Positions 8,653-16,920 of a stretch of 43,943 nucleotides of DNA are shown piece by piece. The translations under genes were made by a program, and so were the position numbers. The notes under the pieces were generated by a model. The model made no database searches and was not told the origin of the DNA. It saw only the letters and a program-made list of their open reading frames with translations. This DNA comes from Piscibacillus halophilus (GTDB lineage Bacteria; Bacillota; Bacilli; Bacillales; Alkalibacillaceae): assembly GCF_900110685.1 (NCBI RefSeq), contig NZ_FOES01000021.1, positions 1 through 43,943 on the forward strand. The letters are read 5' to 3'. Every line of letters begins with the position of its first letter. Position 1 is the stretch's first letter.

Positions 8653-9951
8653 ATGTTCATTTCCAAAGGCCAGGATACTAAGGATTTAGCCATTACTGTT
8701 TACAACCAAAACTTCGCAGTGGTAAAAGACCAGCGTTCATTTGATGGCTACAATCAAGAGCATTTAGTTCGGTTTGAGGATGTATCGGAAAAGATTGAAA
8801 CGGATTCGATTATTGTTGATGGATTGAATATTAAGGAGCTTAACTATGATCACGATTTGGTCAATAAAGAGAAGTTGTTAAAGAAGTATATTGGTCAAGA
8901 AGTACAGTTATTCGATTCTAAGACAAGAGAGAAAGACATATATCGCCTGTTAAGTGTAGAAAATGGGTTAGTGTTAGAACACCTTGAAACAGGTGAAATT
9001 GTTTTAAACCCTCCTGAAGAAAATTTGATTTTACCAAAGCTACCAAATGGTCTTATTATAAAGCCATCTTTAATCTGGGAAGTTGAACCTAAAGATGTTG
9101 ATGGGGTCCATGTGACTTATACAACTGGTGGATTAAGATGGAAAGCTAATTATGTCATTCATTTAAATGGAGATACGTTTGACTTAACTGCATGGCTTTT
9201 ACTACATAATGAATCTGGAACGAATTTTGAAAATGTGCGGTTAAAGCTTATAGCGGGTGATGTGAATCGTGTGACGGAAGAGGACTTAATTAGGTTACCT
9301 GATGAACCTGGGGTGTTATATGATGTATCACCACCCATTATAGAAAAGAGTTTTTCTGATTTTCATCTTTATACATTACAACGAAAGACCACGATCAAGA
9401 ACCAACAGGAAAAACAAATTACGTTGTTTGAAGCGACTGGGGTACCCTTCAAACGATATTATCGCTTAGAGAATCATGAGAATGAAGCGGATATCATGTT
9501 GAAGTTCTATAATAGTGAAGATCAAAATCTAGGTATGCCTTTTCCTGCTGGGAAGGTGAAAGTCTATAGTGAGGATGAGGCTGATGGAAGTCTTGAGTTG
9601 GTAGGGGAAGATCAGATTAATCATCAGTCTATAAATACCGATGTTGAATTGAATTTAGGTAAGGCGTTTGACATTAACTGCGACAACCGCCAGATTGATC
9701 GTTATAAACAAGGGATCTATGAGTATTTCGAGTACCAATACGAGATTAGAAATAATAAGGGTGAGGTTGCGCCAATGAACATAGCTCATCATATACGCCA
9801 TCGTCATTGGGAAATGGTAGAGTCTTCCCATGCATACGATAAGGTGAGAAGTGATGAGATTGAATTTAATGTGGATGTACCCGCTAATGAGGAGGAGACC
9901 ATAAATTTTAAATATCGCGTTGATACGAGTACAACAATCAAAGTGAGATAA
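8653..9951 (+). CDS. DUF4139 domain protein
   Basis: The 432-residue protein is soluble. Its C-terminal two thirds fit DUF4139, a beta-rich domain found in bacterial and fungal proteins of unknown function (mucoidy-inhibitor-like). Recognisable parts are the TYTTGGLRWKANYVIHLNG segment, the LLLHNESGTNFENVRLKLIAGD block and the end FKYRVDTSTTIKVR. The N-terminal part resembles the coiled-coil-free DUF4140 side (AITVYNQNFAVVKDQR). AGGAGGTGCTGGG precedes ATG 8653. It stands alone, facing a convergent small membrane gene with a shared hairpin between them. No enzymatic motif is seen, and the function is unknown. Confidence 0.75.
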   Translation: MFISKGQDTKDLAITVYNQNFAVVKDQRSFDGYNQEHLVRFEDVSEKIETDSIIVDGLNIKELNYDHDLVNKEKLLKKYIGQEVQLFDSKTREKDIYRLLSVENGLVLEHLETGEIVLNPPEENLILPKLPNGLIIKPSLIWEVEPKDVDGVHVTYTTGGLRWKANYVIHLNGDTFDLTAWLLLHNESGTNFENVRLKLIAGDVNRVTEEDLIRLPDEPGVLYDVSPPIIEKSFSDFHLYTLQRKTTIKNQQEKQITLFEATGVPFKRYYRLENHENEADIMLKFYNSEDQNLGMPFPAGKVKVYSEDEADGSLELVGEDQINHQSINTDVELNLGKAFDINCDNRQIDRYKQGIYEYFEYQYEIRNNKGEVAPMNIAHHIRHRHWEMVESSHAYDKVRSDEIEFNVDVPANEEETINFKYRVDTSTTIKVR

Positions 9952-9978
9952 GGGAAGTTAAGCTCGCTTTAACTTCCC
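9952..9978. terminator. convergent hairpin between DUF4139 gene and small membrane gene
   Basis: GGGAAGTTAA (9952-9961) and TTAACTTCCC (9969-9978) form a perfect 10-bp stem with a seven-base loop. It overlaps the end of the minus-strand gene. No long T-run follows on either side, so termination strength is uncertain. Confidence 0.5.
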
Positions 9979-10179
9979 AGTTGCGAAGTATGAGATGAAT
10001 AATGCTATTCCTGGTACTAGTGGTAAAACCACCATCCATCCTAAGAAATAAAAGATAGGTGTGAGAATGAAAAGTCCACCAAAAAATAAATGAAGTATTG
10101 ATCGGCGTTTCCAGCCAAAGACAGACCAAATGAAACCTATCACCATCACGATGACAAGAGTTAAATTCAACCAAATCAT
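9958..10179 (-). CDS. small membrane protein, 73 aa
   Basis: The protein is almost entirely hydrophobic, with about three predicted helices (starting MIWLNLTLVIVMVIGFIWSV, then FFGGLFILTPIFYFLGW and LPLVPGIALFISYFATG). It ends in a basic tail (KLKRA). TAGGAGCGAATATC lies before the start codon at 10179 on the minus strand. It is convergent with the DUF4139 gene and divergent from the zinc-ribbon gene. A membrane location is clear; the function is unknown. Confidence 0.65.
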   Translation of the reverse strand: MIWLNLTLVIVMVIGFIWSVFGWKRRSILHLFFGGLFILTPIFYFLGWMVVLPLVPGIALFISYFATGKLKRA

Positions 10180-10254
10180 GATATTCGCTCCTAGAATTAA
10201 ACTTACTTACACTTTACATCGAAAAATATTCATAAACAAGGGGGTTAAATTGGA

Positions 10255-10500
10255 ATGGCAGTTTGTACATATTGCCAGCACCAATGGTCTAGAAAAGAGA
10301 TTTGGTTAGCGGGTTGGTCTAAAAATGGCAGAGTATGTGTGAATTGTGGTGAGAGACAGTACATATCAAGTCCAACTCAAAGATTTTTAACGGCTGGTTA
10401 TATAAGTTGGTTATTCGTATTAATTCTACCGTTCGCTATATACTTCTATCCTAATAAAATCCATTTAAGTGACAAGAACGAAGGGTTGTTTGATTACTAG
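10255..10500 (+). CDS. CXXC-20-CXXC family small zinc-ribbon membrane protein
   Basis: The 81-residue protein has two CxxC pairs, C4-TY-C7 and C28-VN-C31, separated by 20 residues. This is the diagnostic layout of the TIGR04104 (cxxc_20_cxxc) family of Bacillaceae proteins. It is followed by GERQYISSPTQR and one long membrane helix (about residues 48-66). It would be a membrane-anchored zinc-binding protein of unknown function. AAGGGGGTT lies 10 bases before ATG 10255. It is monocistronic, upstream of the PrpR-like regulator. Confidence 0.8.
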   Translation: MAVCTYCQHQWSRKEIWLAGWSKNGRVCVNCGERQYISSPTQRFLTAGYISWLFVLILPFAIYFYPNKIHLSDKNEGLFDY

Positions 10501-10602
10501 AGATCAAGCAGCTCTTTTTGGTGTGTTTTTCTAAATTTATTGCATTTTGCATCAGGTTATGTTTTCCTTGAGATATCATATGTTCGTGTTAGGGGTATGA
10601 TT

Positions 10603-12309
10603 ATGAAAGTTAAAGTGATGTTTATTGCGCCTTATCAAGCGATGGTCCCGTTAGTGGAAGAGTGTAAGGCCGATTTAACAGATTTGGAGATTGATTTAGA
10701 AGTTGGAAACTTACAAGATGGGGTTGAGATTGCTAAGCAAGCAGAGTTAGCTGGCTATCATATTATTATCAGTCGTGGGGGAACGGCTCAAATGATTCGA
10801 AAAGCGATCTCATTACCTGTCGTTGACGTCAATATAACGGGTTATGATATTCTTCGGATTCTAACATTGGCAAAAAATTTTAGTGAGAAGAAGGCTTTAG
10901 TTGGTTTTACGAATATTACCTTGGGTGCTCAATCGATCGCGGATGTGCTAGATTATCCTATCGATGTTTATTCAATCAAACAAGCGGATGATGTTAAGGA
11001 GCTTTTACCTAAATTAAAAGCTGAAGGGTATGGATTAATCCTCGGGGACGTCGTGACGGTAGAGGAAGCCAACCGACATGGGATGGAAGGTGTTCTTCTT
11101 CAGTCAGGTCGTGAAGCGATTTATAGCGCGTTTAATAAGGCGAAGCAGCAGTTTGTTTATCACCGATATAATTTGTCTCGGATTGGGCTTTTAACTGAAC
11201 GTTTAAAAGAGCATCAGGAAGACCTGATCATTGTAAATGAAAACGGTGGGATTGTTCATGAAGTCTGGACCTCGTTTGAAAGTTTACCGATTTCTTATGA
11301 TACGTTACAGGATTTTAGTGAGCAGGTATTAATTCATGGAACGGTTCGTGAGTTTGTGAATGTCAATATAGGGCAAGAAATTGAAGTTTATGGCTATAAG
11401 AATGAGATCTTTAATAAGACTTATTTCATTTTCACTTTCTCTTTAAATGTAAATGCCTTCAATCGTTTAAATGGGATTCGTGTACAAGCTGAAAATCAAA
11501 AGCCTAAATTGATTCATCAGAGTGAAGCGATGAATCAAGCTTTAAAGGTGATTGACCAAAGTGTTAATCAACATCAGTTGTATGTGTTGTATGGTGAACC
11601 TGGGTCTGGTAAAGGTTTATTTGCTGAATATATTCATTACAAAACGAATGGGTCAAGCTTATTAGTTGTGATTGACTTTAAAAATTGTCAGGCAGCGGAT
11701 TTGAATCGAATCTTAAGCTCAAATGTTAAAACAATCTATTTTAAAAACATTGATGAGCAACCAGCAACAGAGAAGCTTAATTTAATCAGAACGTATCTTT
11801 ATCAACTTATAAATCAAGGTATAAGAGTCATACTTTCGTCCAGGCCAGATTGGTTGAATGAATTAGTGATTAATGACGATCAATTAGTCGAAGTATATGT
11901 ACCGTCGTTAGATCAACGTGATGAAGATTTTAAAGGGTTAGTGACTTTATTTATGACAGAATTCCATCAAACGTTAGGAACTCAACCGATTAGAGTCAAA
12001 GAAGAAGCAATCAAGGAAATGAAAAAAGTAAATTGGCCTCACAATGTTCGTGAGCTTAAATCGTTCATTAAGACATTAGTGCTTTCGGAAAAAGGTTATG
12101 TCATTGAAACATCTAGAGTGAAAGCATTATTAAATGAAAAGAAAAAGTCGGAAAATAAGAAAGTCCCTGTTTTAGAAGGGACGCTAGAAGAAATCGAGTC
12201 GCGCGTGATTGAAGCGGTATTAGAGGAAGAAGATTTTAATCAATCGAAAACTGCTAAACGATTAGGGATTAATCGTTCGACTTTATGGCGTAAGCTAAAT
12301 AAATCATAG
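10603..12309 (+). CDS. PrpR-N sensor regulator with degenerate AAA+ domain and Fis-type HTH
   Basis: The 568-residue protein starts with a PrpR N-terminal sensor domain (residues ~1-185; IAPYQAMVPLVEE, ISRGGTAQMIRK, GDVVTVEEANRHGMEGVLLQSG), which binds small carboxylates in PrpR. A PAS-like segment follows. An AAA+ region then keeps Walker A (GEPGSGKG, ~331-338), but the Walker B position reads IYFKNI instead of a DE-containing strand, and the GAFTGA sigma-54 loop is absent. A Fis-type helix-turn-helix ends the protein (NQSKTAKRLGINRSTLWRKL). AGGGG lies seven bases before ATG 10603. It precedes the kdgT-dtnK-pdxA2 operon by 155 bp and is its likely activator, probably working with the main sigma factor. 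Confidence 0.85.
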   Translation: MKVKVMFIAPYQAMVPLVEECKADLTDLEIDLEVGNLQDGVEIAKQAELAGYHIIISRGGTAQMIRKAISLPVVDVNITGYDILRILTLAKNFSEKKALVGFTNITLGAQSIADVLDYPIDVYSIKQADDVKELLPKLKAEGYGLILGDVVTVEEANRHGMEGVLLQSGREAIYSAFNKAKQQFVYHRYNLSRIGLLTERLKEHQEDLIIVNENGGIVHEVWTSFESLPISYDTLQDFSEQVLIHGTVREFVNVNIGQEIEVYGYKNEIFNKTYFIFTFSLNVNAFNRLNGIRVQAENQKPKLIHQSEAMNQALKVIDQSVNQHQLYVLYGEPGSGKGLFAEYIHYKTNGSSLLVVIDFKNCQAADLNRILSSNVKTIYFKNIDEQPATEKLNLIRTYLYQLINQGIRVILSSRPDWLNELVINDDQLVEVYVPSLDQRDEDFKGLVTLFMTEFHQTLGTQPIRVKEEAIKEMKKVNWPHNVRELKSFIKTLVLSEKGYVIETSRVKALLNEKKKSENKKVPVLEGTLEEIESRVIEAVLEEEDFNQSKTAKRLGINRSTLWRKLNKS

Positions 12310-12332
12310 CTTACGTTTTTATTTTTAGTTAA

Positions 12333-12380
12333 TTGTTTAAAAATGCAACGATTTTGTTTAATGTTAAAATTTTTTGTTTA
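12333..12380 (+). promoter_or_regulatory. three phased TTGTTTA repeats, candidate operator
   Basis: TTGTTTA occurs at 12333, 12354 and 12374, spaced 21 and 20 bp, on one face of the helix. They lie upstream of a TATAAT at 12414-12419 that has no good -35 partner, as expected for an activator-dependent promoter. The PrpR-like protein encoded just upstream is the obvious candidate to bind here. Confidence 0.4.
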
Positions 12381-12413
12381 TAATGTGTTGCTAAATAGAA
12401 CGATGTCACCTAT

Positions 12414-12436
12414 TATAATTTGTGAAAGCGTTTTAA
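12414..12436 (+). promoter_or_regulatory. -10 element with overlapping cre (CcpA) site
   Basis: TATAAT lies at 12414-12419. TGAAAGCGTTTTAA at 12423-12436 fits the cre consensus TGWNANCGNTNWCA except for one base. A cre at the expected start of transcription would give glucose repression of the kdgT-dtnK-pdxA2 operon. Confidence 0.55.
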
Positions 12437-12464
12437 TATTTTTCTTTTAGGGAGGCAATCACTT

Positions 12465-13457
12465 ATGCGTATTAAAGCAACTTTAGAACGTATCCCGGGT
12501 GGAATGATGGTGGTGCCATTATTATTGGCAGCTACGATCAATACGTTCTTTCCTGATTTACTAAGAATCGGAAACTTTACTGAAGAGTTATTTGTGAATG
12601 GTGCTTTAACGCTAATTGCGTTATTCCTTTTATGTACAGGGGCACAGATTAATCTTAGATCATTTGGTGTCTCACTTGCTAAAGGTGGGGTGCTATTAGG
12701 AACAAAATGGGCCGTTGGTGCGGTATTTGGTTTACTAGCTTATATGTTTGCTGGAAGTGATGGTTTATGGTTAGGTCTTGCACCTGTGGCGGTCATCGCG
12801 GCGATGACAAACAGTAACGGTGGCCTTTATGTGGCATTAGTTGGTCAATACGGTAATAAAGATGACCGTGCAGCTTATTCATTACTAGCTTTAAACGATG
12901 GTCCATTCTTAACGATGGTGGCTCTATCCGTTTTTGGTGCGATGGGCTTCGTTGATGGCATGTTCTCAATCGTATCATTTATTGCCGTGCTATTACCTAT
13001 TTTAATTGGTATGGTCTTAGGTAATTTAGATGAAGAAATGCGTGAGTTCTTAGATAAAGGTAGTTCTATGTTAATTCCATTCTTCGCTTTTGCATTAGGT
13101 ATGGGAATTGATTATGCGGCGATTCTTGAAGGTGGATTAGCTGGTGTCATTTTAGGATTACTAACGGTATTTGTAACAGGTACAGCTGGTTTCTTCGTAT
13201 TTAAAGCTTTAAAATGGAACCCAATTGTTGGGGCGTCTGAAGGTTCTACAGCAGGTAACGCGGTTGCGACACCTGCAGCGATTGCAGCAGCGAGTGCATC
13301 GTTTGAACCATTAGCTGATATCGCGACCGTTCAAGTAGCAGCAGCAACCGTAACGACAGCTATTCTCTTGCCGTTGTATATTGCCTTTTTAGTTAAGCGT
13401 CTAGAGAAAAAAGGGTTTAAATTTGAAAACGGAGAGATGGTAGAAGGTAACGCTTAA
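12465..13457 (+). CDS. kdgT: KdgT-family acid-sugar permease
   Basis: The 330-residue protein has about ten hydrophobic helices and matches the 2-keto-3-deoxygluconate permease family. The start (MRIKATLERIPGGMMVVPLL) and the segments FLLCTGAQINLRSFG, AAMTNSNGGLYVALVGQYG and GSTAGNAVATPAAIA are all typical. KdgT proteins import sugar acids by proton symport. Here the neighbours are a DUF1537 kinase and PdxA2, so the cargo is more likely a four-carbon acid such as D-threonate or D-erythronate than ketodeoxygluconate. GGGAGGCAATCACTT precedes ATG 12465. It is the first gene of a three-gene operon with a cre site in its leader. Confidence 0.88.
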   Translation: MRIKATLERIPGGMMVVPLLLAATINTFFPDLLRIGNFTEELFVNGALTLIALFLLCTGAQINLRSFGVSLAKGGVLLGTKWAVGAVFGLLAYMFAGSDGLWLGLAPVAVIAAMTNSNGGLYVALVGQYGNKDDRAAYSLLALNDGPFLTMVALSVFGAMGFVDGMFSIVSFIAVLLPILIGMVLGNLDEEMREFLDKGSSMLIPFFAFALGMGIDYAAILEGGLAGVILGLLTVFVTGTAGFFVFKALKWNPIVGASEGSTAGNAVATPAAIAAASASFEPLADIATVQVAAATVTTAILLPLYIAFLVKRLEKKGFKFENGEMVEGNA

Positions 13458-13472
13458 AGGTGAGTGACTTCA

Positions 13473-14741
13473 ATGGAAAAACTATTAGGAATTATAGCAG
13501 ATGATTTTACAGGAGCTAATGATACAGGGATCCAATTAAGCAAAAAGGGTTATTCAACGAATGTGTTAGTTGACCTCCCAAAAGATCATATAAATAATCA
13601 AGCTCAAGTCACGATTATAGATACAGATACTCGTGCGGCATCTCCTGATCAAGCTCAAGATAAAGTTAAAAAGGTAGCGTCTTTTTTACAGATAAATAAT
13701 ATCAATCAGTTTTATAAAAAAGTAGATTCAACGTTAAGAGGGCAAGTAGGGGCCGAAATATTAGCTCTTGAAGAGGCCGTGACCCCGGATGTGGTCGTGA
13801 TTGCTCCTGCCTATCCAAGTCTGGGTCGTGTTACAACGGGTGGTGTGCATTATGTTGATGGCCAACCGGTTGCCGAGACAGAGTTTGGCCGTGACCCGAA
13901 GACACCTGTAAAAGATAGCCGAATAATCGAGTTATTGAAGCCTTATGGCAAAGAGCGAATCACGCCGTTTGTTCCGGGTGATGATGTTGAATCGGTTGAG
14001 GAAAAATTAAACCAAGGTCAAAAATGGTTTGTTTGCGATGTAGAAGAAGACCAAGATTTAAGAACCATTACAAACGTTTTTTCTGAATTAAATCTAAATA
14101 TCTTGTGGGTTGGTTCTGCGGGCTTAATAGAATTTATTGACTTCGAACTAGATCATGAAGGAGTAGTATCTGAGTTTTCAGCCTCTGATTCGTCAAGTCA
14201 TGTATTGACCGTTTCAGGAAGTTTATCGCAGAAAACCAAGTCTCAATTAATTGAGTTATCGAAATTAGATCACGTCCAAACGTTAGAGGTTAGCCCGATT
14301 GATTTATTAAATGGTAACGTATTAAAAAGTTCTGATTTGGACCAACTATGGACGAAGCAAGATGTCTTGTTATTCGTTGACTCAAGTGATAAAAATATTG
14401 AAGAAGCTAACCAATATCGAGAACAATATAGATTGACTAAAGAAGAAGTAGGGCTCAAGATCTCGCAAGGGCTAGCGATAATTACAAAAGAGATGGTTAA
14501 AAAGTTTTCGATTAACCATATGATTCTAACTGGCGGAGATACTGCAAAAGCTGTTTGCAGTGAGTTAGGAATATCAGTCTTAGAATTAGTCAAAGAGATT
14601 GAAACGGGAATACCTTTAGGGAAAGCCCAATTGAATGGTGTTGACCAATGGATAGTGACTAAAGCCGGTGGATTCGGAAATGAACAGTCGCTTGTTCATG
14701 CCACGAAATTCTTGAAGGGAATGAAACATCACGATGAGTAA
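13473..14741 (+). CDS. dtnK: four-carbon acid-sugar kinase (DUF1537; D-threonate/D-erythronate kinase-like)
   Basis: The 422-residue protein has both halves of the DUF1537 acid-sugar kinase family. The N-terminal substrate domain shows GIIADDFTGANDTG and YKKVDSTLRGQVGAE. The C-terminal nucleotide-binding domain shows HMILTGGDTAKAVCSELG and TKAGGFGNE. The family phosphorylates C4 acid sugars at O4 with ATP. Adjacent pdxA2 points to the D-threonate kinase (DtnK) or D-erythronate kinase (DenK) reaction. A GTG at 13464 is in frame, but AAAGGTGAG is seven bases before ATG 13473, so I start there. Its stop overlaps the start of pdxA2 by eight bases. Substrate stereochemistry cannot be read from the sequence. 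Confidence 0.88.
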   Translation: MEKLLGIIADDFTGANDTGIQLSKKGYSTNVLVDLPKDHINNQAQVTIIDTDTRAASPDQAQDKVKKVASFLQINNINQFYKKVDSTLRGQVGAEILALEEAVTPDVVVIAPAYPSLGRVTTGGVHYVDGQPVAETEFGRDPKTPVKDSRIIELLKPYGKERITPFVPGDDVESVEEKLNQGQKWFVCDVEEDQDLRTITNVFSELNLNILWVGSAGLIEFIDFELDHEGVVSEFSASDSSSHVLTVSGSLSQKTKSQLIELSKLDHVQTLEVSPIDLLNGNVLKSSDLDQLWTKQDVLLFVDSSDKNIEEANQYREQYRLTKEEVGLKISQGLAIITKEMVKKFSINHMILTGGDTAKAVCSELGISVLELVKEIETGIPLGKAQLNGVDQWIVTKAGGFGNEQSLVHATKFLKGMKHHDE

Positions 14742-15741
14742 TAAACCGATTGTTGGAATTACAATGGGAGACGCAGCTGGTGTAGGACCAGAAATTATTC
14801 TAAAGAGTTTAATGAATGCAGATGTGTATGAGTGGTGTCGTCCATTAGTCATTGGAGATGCAAAAATATTAGAAAATGCTAAGCGAGTAGTGGATGGAGA
14901 GCATCTAACGATTCAGCCGATTAGCGATGTGCGTGAAGGTAAGTTTCGTTTGGGAAATGTGCCATGTATTGATCTGAACCTTCTGCCTGAAGATTTGCCT
15001 CTAGGAGAGGTGTCGGCTGTTAGTGGAGATGCAGCTTATCAATTTTTAGCTCAAGCCATTGAATTAGCTAAAAAAGGTGACATTCAAGCTATTTGCACGG
15101 CTCCATTAAATAAAGAAGCCTTGCACCTTGGGGGGCATAAGTATCCTGGACACACGGAGATTTTAGCGCAATTAACGGATACAAAGGATTATGCGATGAT
15201 GCTCTCAGCGCCTGAATTGAAAGTGATTCATGTAACGACTCATGTAGGTTTAATCGATGCTGTGAAGCAAATCAATCCGGACCGTGTATATAGTGTTATT
15301 AAAATGGCTCATGAAACGTTAAAGAAAGCAGGAAATGAGCAACCGAAAATTGCTGTTTGTGGTATAAATCCTCACGCAGGAGAGAACGGCTTATTTGGTT
15401 ATGGTGAGGAAGAAGAGAAGGTTATTCCTGGAGTTGAGCGTGCGGCGAATGAAGGGATTGACGTTCAAGGTCCACTTCCAGCCGATACGTTATTCTTCCG
15501 TGCTGTACGTGGTGACTTTGACATCGTGGTGGCGATGTATCATGACCAAGGCCACGGTCCAATTAAAGTATTAGGATTGGATGCTGGCGTTAACATTACT
15601 GTTGGCTTACCAATCATTCGTACTAGTGTGGATCACGGTACAGCTTTTGATATTGCAGGTAAAGGAATTGCGGATGAAAAGAGTTTAATTGAAGCGATTA
15701 GACAAGGTGTCGAACTAGCACCTAAAAGCTTTGATGTCTAA
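14734..15741 (+). CDS. pdxA2: PdxA2: 4-phospho-D-threonate/erythronate 3-dehydrogenase
   Basis: The 335-residue protein is a PdxA-family NAD-dependent dehydrogenase. It shows GDAAGVGPEI at the start, metal-ligand histidines in HKYPGHTEIL and MYHDQGHGPIK, the NPHAGENGLFG block and RTSVDHGTAFDIAGKG at the end. PdxA itself acts in pyridoxal phosphate synthesis. Clustering with a DUF1537 kinase marks the PdxA2 branch, which oxidises 4-phospho-D-threonate or 4-phospho-D-erythronate and decarboxylates to dihydroxyacetone phosphate, feeding glycolysis. The ATG lies inside the end of the kinase gene (ATGAGTAA), implying translational coupling. A strong terminator follows. Confidence 0.88.
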   Translation: MSNKPIVGITMGDAAGVGPEIILKSLMNADVYEWCRPLVIGDAKILENAKRVVDGEHLTIQPISDVREGKFRLGNVPCIDLNLLPEDLPLGEVSAVSGDAAYQFLAQAIELAKKGDIQAICTAPLNKEALHLGGHKYPGHTEILAQLTDTKDYAMMLSAPELKVIHVTTHVGLIDAVKQINPDRVYSVIKMAHETLKKAGNEQPKIAVCGINPHAGENGLFGYGEEEEKVIPGVERAANEGIDVQGPLPADTLFFRAVRGDFDIVVAMYHDQGHGPIKVLGLDAGVNITVGLPIIRTSVDHGTAFDIAGKGIADEKSLIEAIRQGVELAPKSFDV

Positions 15742-15771
15742 GAACTGAATAATTTAAGCGTCAAAAATATG

Positions 15772-15800
15772 ACCCCTGGGGAGAACCAGGGGTTTGTTTT
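15772..15800 (+). terminator. terminator of the acid-sugar operon
   Basis: ACCCCTGG pairs with CCAGGGGT across a six-base loop (15772-15793), followed by TTTGTTTTT. The minus strand also shows a short T-run, so it may serve galM-xylR transcripts as well. Confidence 0.85.
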
Positions 15801-15893
15801 TAATTCATAATAACCAAATATAACAATACTTAATTAGTATATTGGATAAACAAAGTTTATAAAATTATAGTACGAATGTAAGTGACTGCACTA

Positions 15894-16916
15894 TTACGTT
15901 AAGATTTTAAACGTTGTTCTTTGGTGGTAGGTTCCTGAGATGATAATCGAAGGTAGTGGCATGTCTAAAAGACTTGCAGGATGTGCTTGAGTTTCAAAAC
16001 ATACGCCTAAATGTTTTTGCCCAGTTCTTTGGTTAATATTAAATTGGCTGTCTATGTTGTTTCCTGAGTACATAATCATTCCAGGTTGGTTAGTTTCAAT
16101 TAATAGTTTACGGCCTGATTTTGATTCACTTACTTGAACCTTTGGTTGTTCGTTGTCAAATAAGAAATAGTGATCATAGCCTCTGTTTGCTATGTAATGT
16201 TGCTCGTGAGATGACTCCAACCCTTCTTTTAGATCGCGGCCATGACGAAAATCAAATGTGGTTCCTTCATTGTTTAATGGACAACCGGTTGGAATTAGGT
16301 TCTGGTCGAGTTCCAGTATCTTTGAAGCAGGAAACTTCACGTGATGTTGATGAATGGTCTGTTTAGCGTCTCCGGATAAATTAAAATAAGTATGATTGGT
16401 TAAGGCAATTGGTGTTGGTAGATTAGGTTGCGCTTCGTAATCAATTGAAAGCTGGTTGTCGTTCGTTAATGTATAGGTAACGCTAATATCGACATCGCCT
16501 GGATAACCGTCTTCTAATTCTTTAGCTGTTGTTGTCATTTGAACACCAATTGCATCTCGGGTTTTAAATGGAGTTGAACTCCATAAATGGTGGTGTAGCC
16601 CTTTTGAACCGCCATGCAAGTGGTGTTCGCCATCATTTTGTTCAAGGTGGTAAGTTGTCTGATTTACAGTAAAAGAAGCATTTTTAATTCTTCCAGCAAC
16701 TCTTCCGATAACAGAACCTAAAAATAAGGGGTTCTCTTCATACATATCATAATCATCGTAGCTCAAGACGATATTTTCAATCTGACCGTCTTGATCTGGG
16801 GCAAGCCACTTCGTAATAGTTGCACCATAATCTAGTAGGCTAATCGATACGTGATGGTCATTTGTCAATGTATATTCGGTCCATTTGTTAAGTATGGTCT
16901 TTTGTTTAATGTTCAT
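15894..16916 (-). CDS. galM: aldose 1-epimerase (mutarotase)
   Basis: The 340-residue protein is a galactose-mutarotase-type aldose 1-epimerase. Seen are LDYGATITKWLAPD, GSVIGRVAGRI, the HLHGG segment, NHTYFNLSGD with the catalytic His, and GVCFETQAHPAS with the catalytic Glu. It interconverts alpha and beta anomers of free sugars in the cytoplasm. In this locus it would speed supply of the alpha-xylose anomer used by xylose isomerase. The gene begins four bases after the xylR stop, with AGGTGAT as ribosome site, so xylR-galM form one minus-strand operon, divergent from the xylo-oligosaccharide importer. Confidence 0.92.
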   Translation of the reverse strand: MNIKQKTILNKWTEYTLTNDHHVSISLLDYGATITKWLAPDQDGQIENIVLSYDDYDMYEENPLFLGSVIGRVAGRIKNASFTVNQTTYHLEQNDGEHHLHGGSKGLHHHLWSSTPFKTRDAIGVQMTTTAKELEDGYPGDVDISVTYTLTNDNQLSIDYEAQPNLPTPIALTNHTYFNLSGDAKQTIHQHHVKFPASKILELDQNLIPTGCPLNNEGTTFDFRHGRDLKEGLESSHEQHYIANRGYDHYFLFDNEQPKVQVSESKSGRKLLIETNQPGMIMYSGNNIDSQFNINQRTGQKHLGVCFETQAHPASLLDMPLPSIIISGTYHQRTTFKILT

Positions 16917-16920
16917 CTAA

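Noticed and set aside
12310-12464. sigma-54 promoter in front of kdgT
   Set aside because: No TGGCAC-N5-TTGC match exists, and the regulator lacks GAFTGA.
14270-14593. 107-aa minus-strand frame
   Set aside because: It lies antisense within the DUF1537 kinase gene, without a ribosome site.
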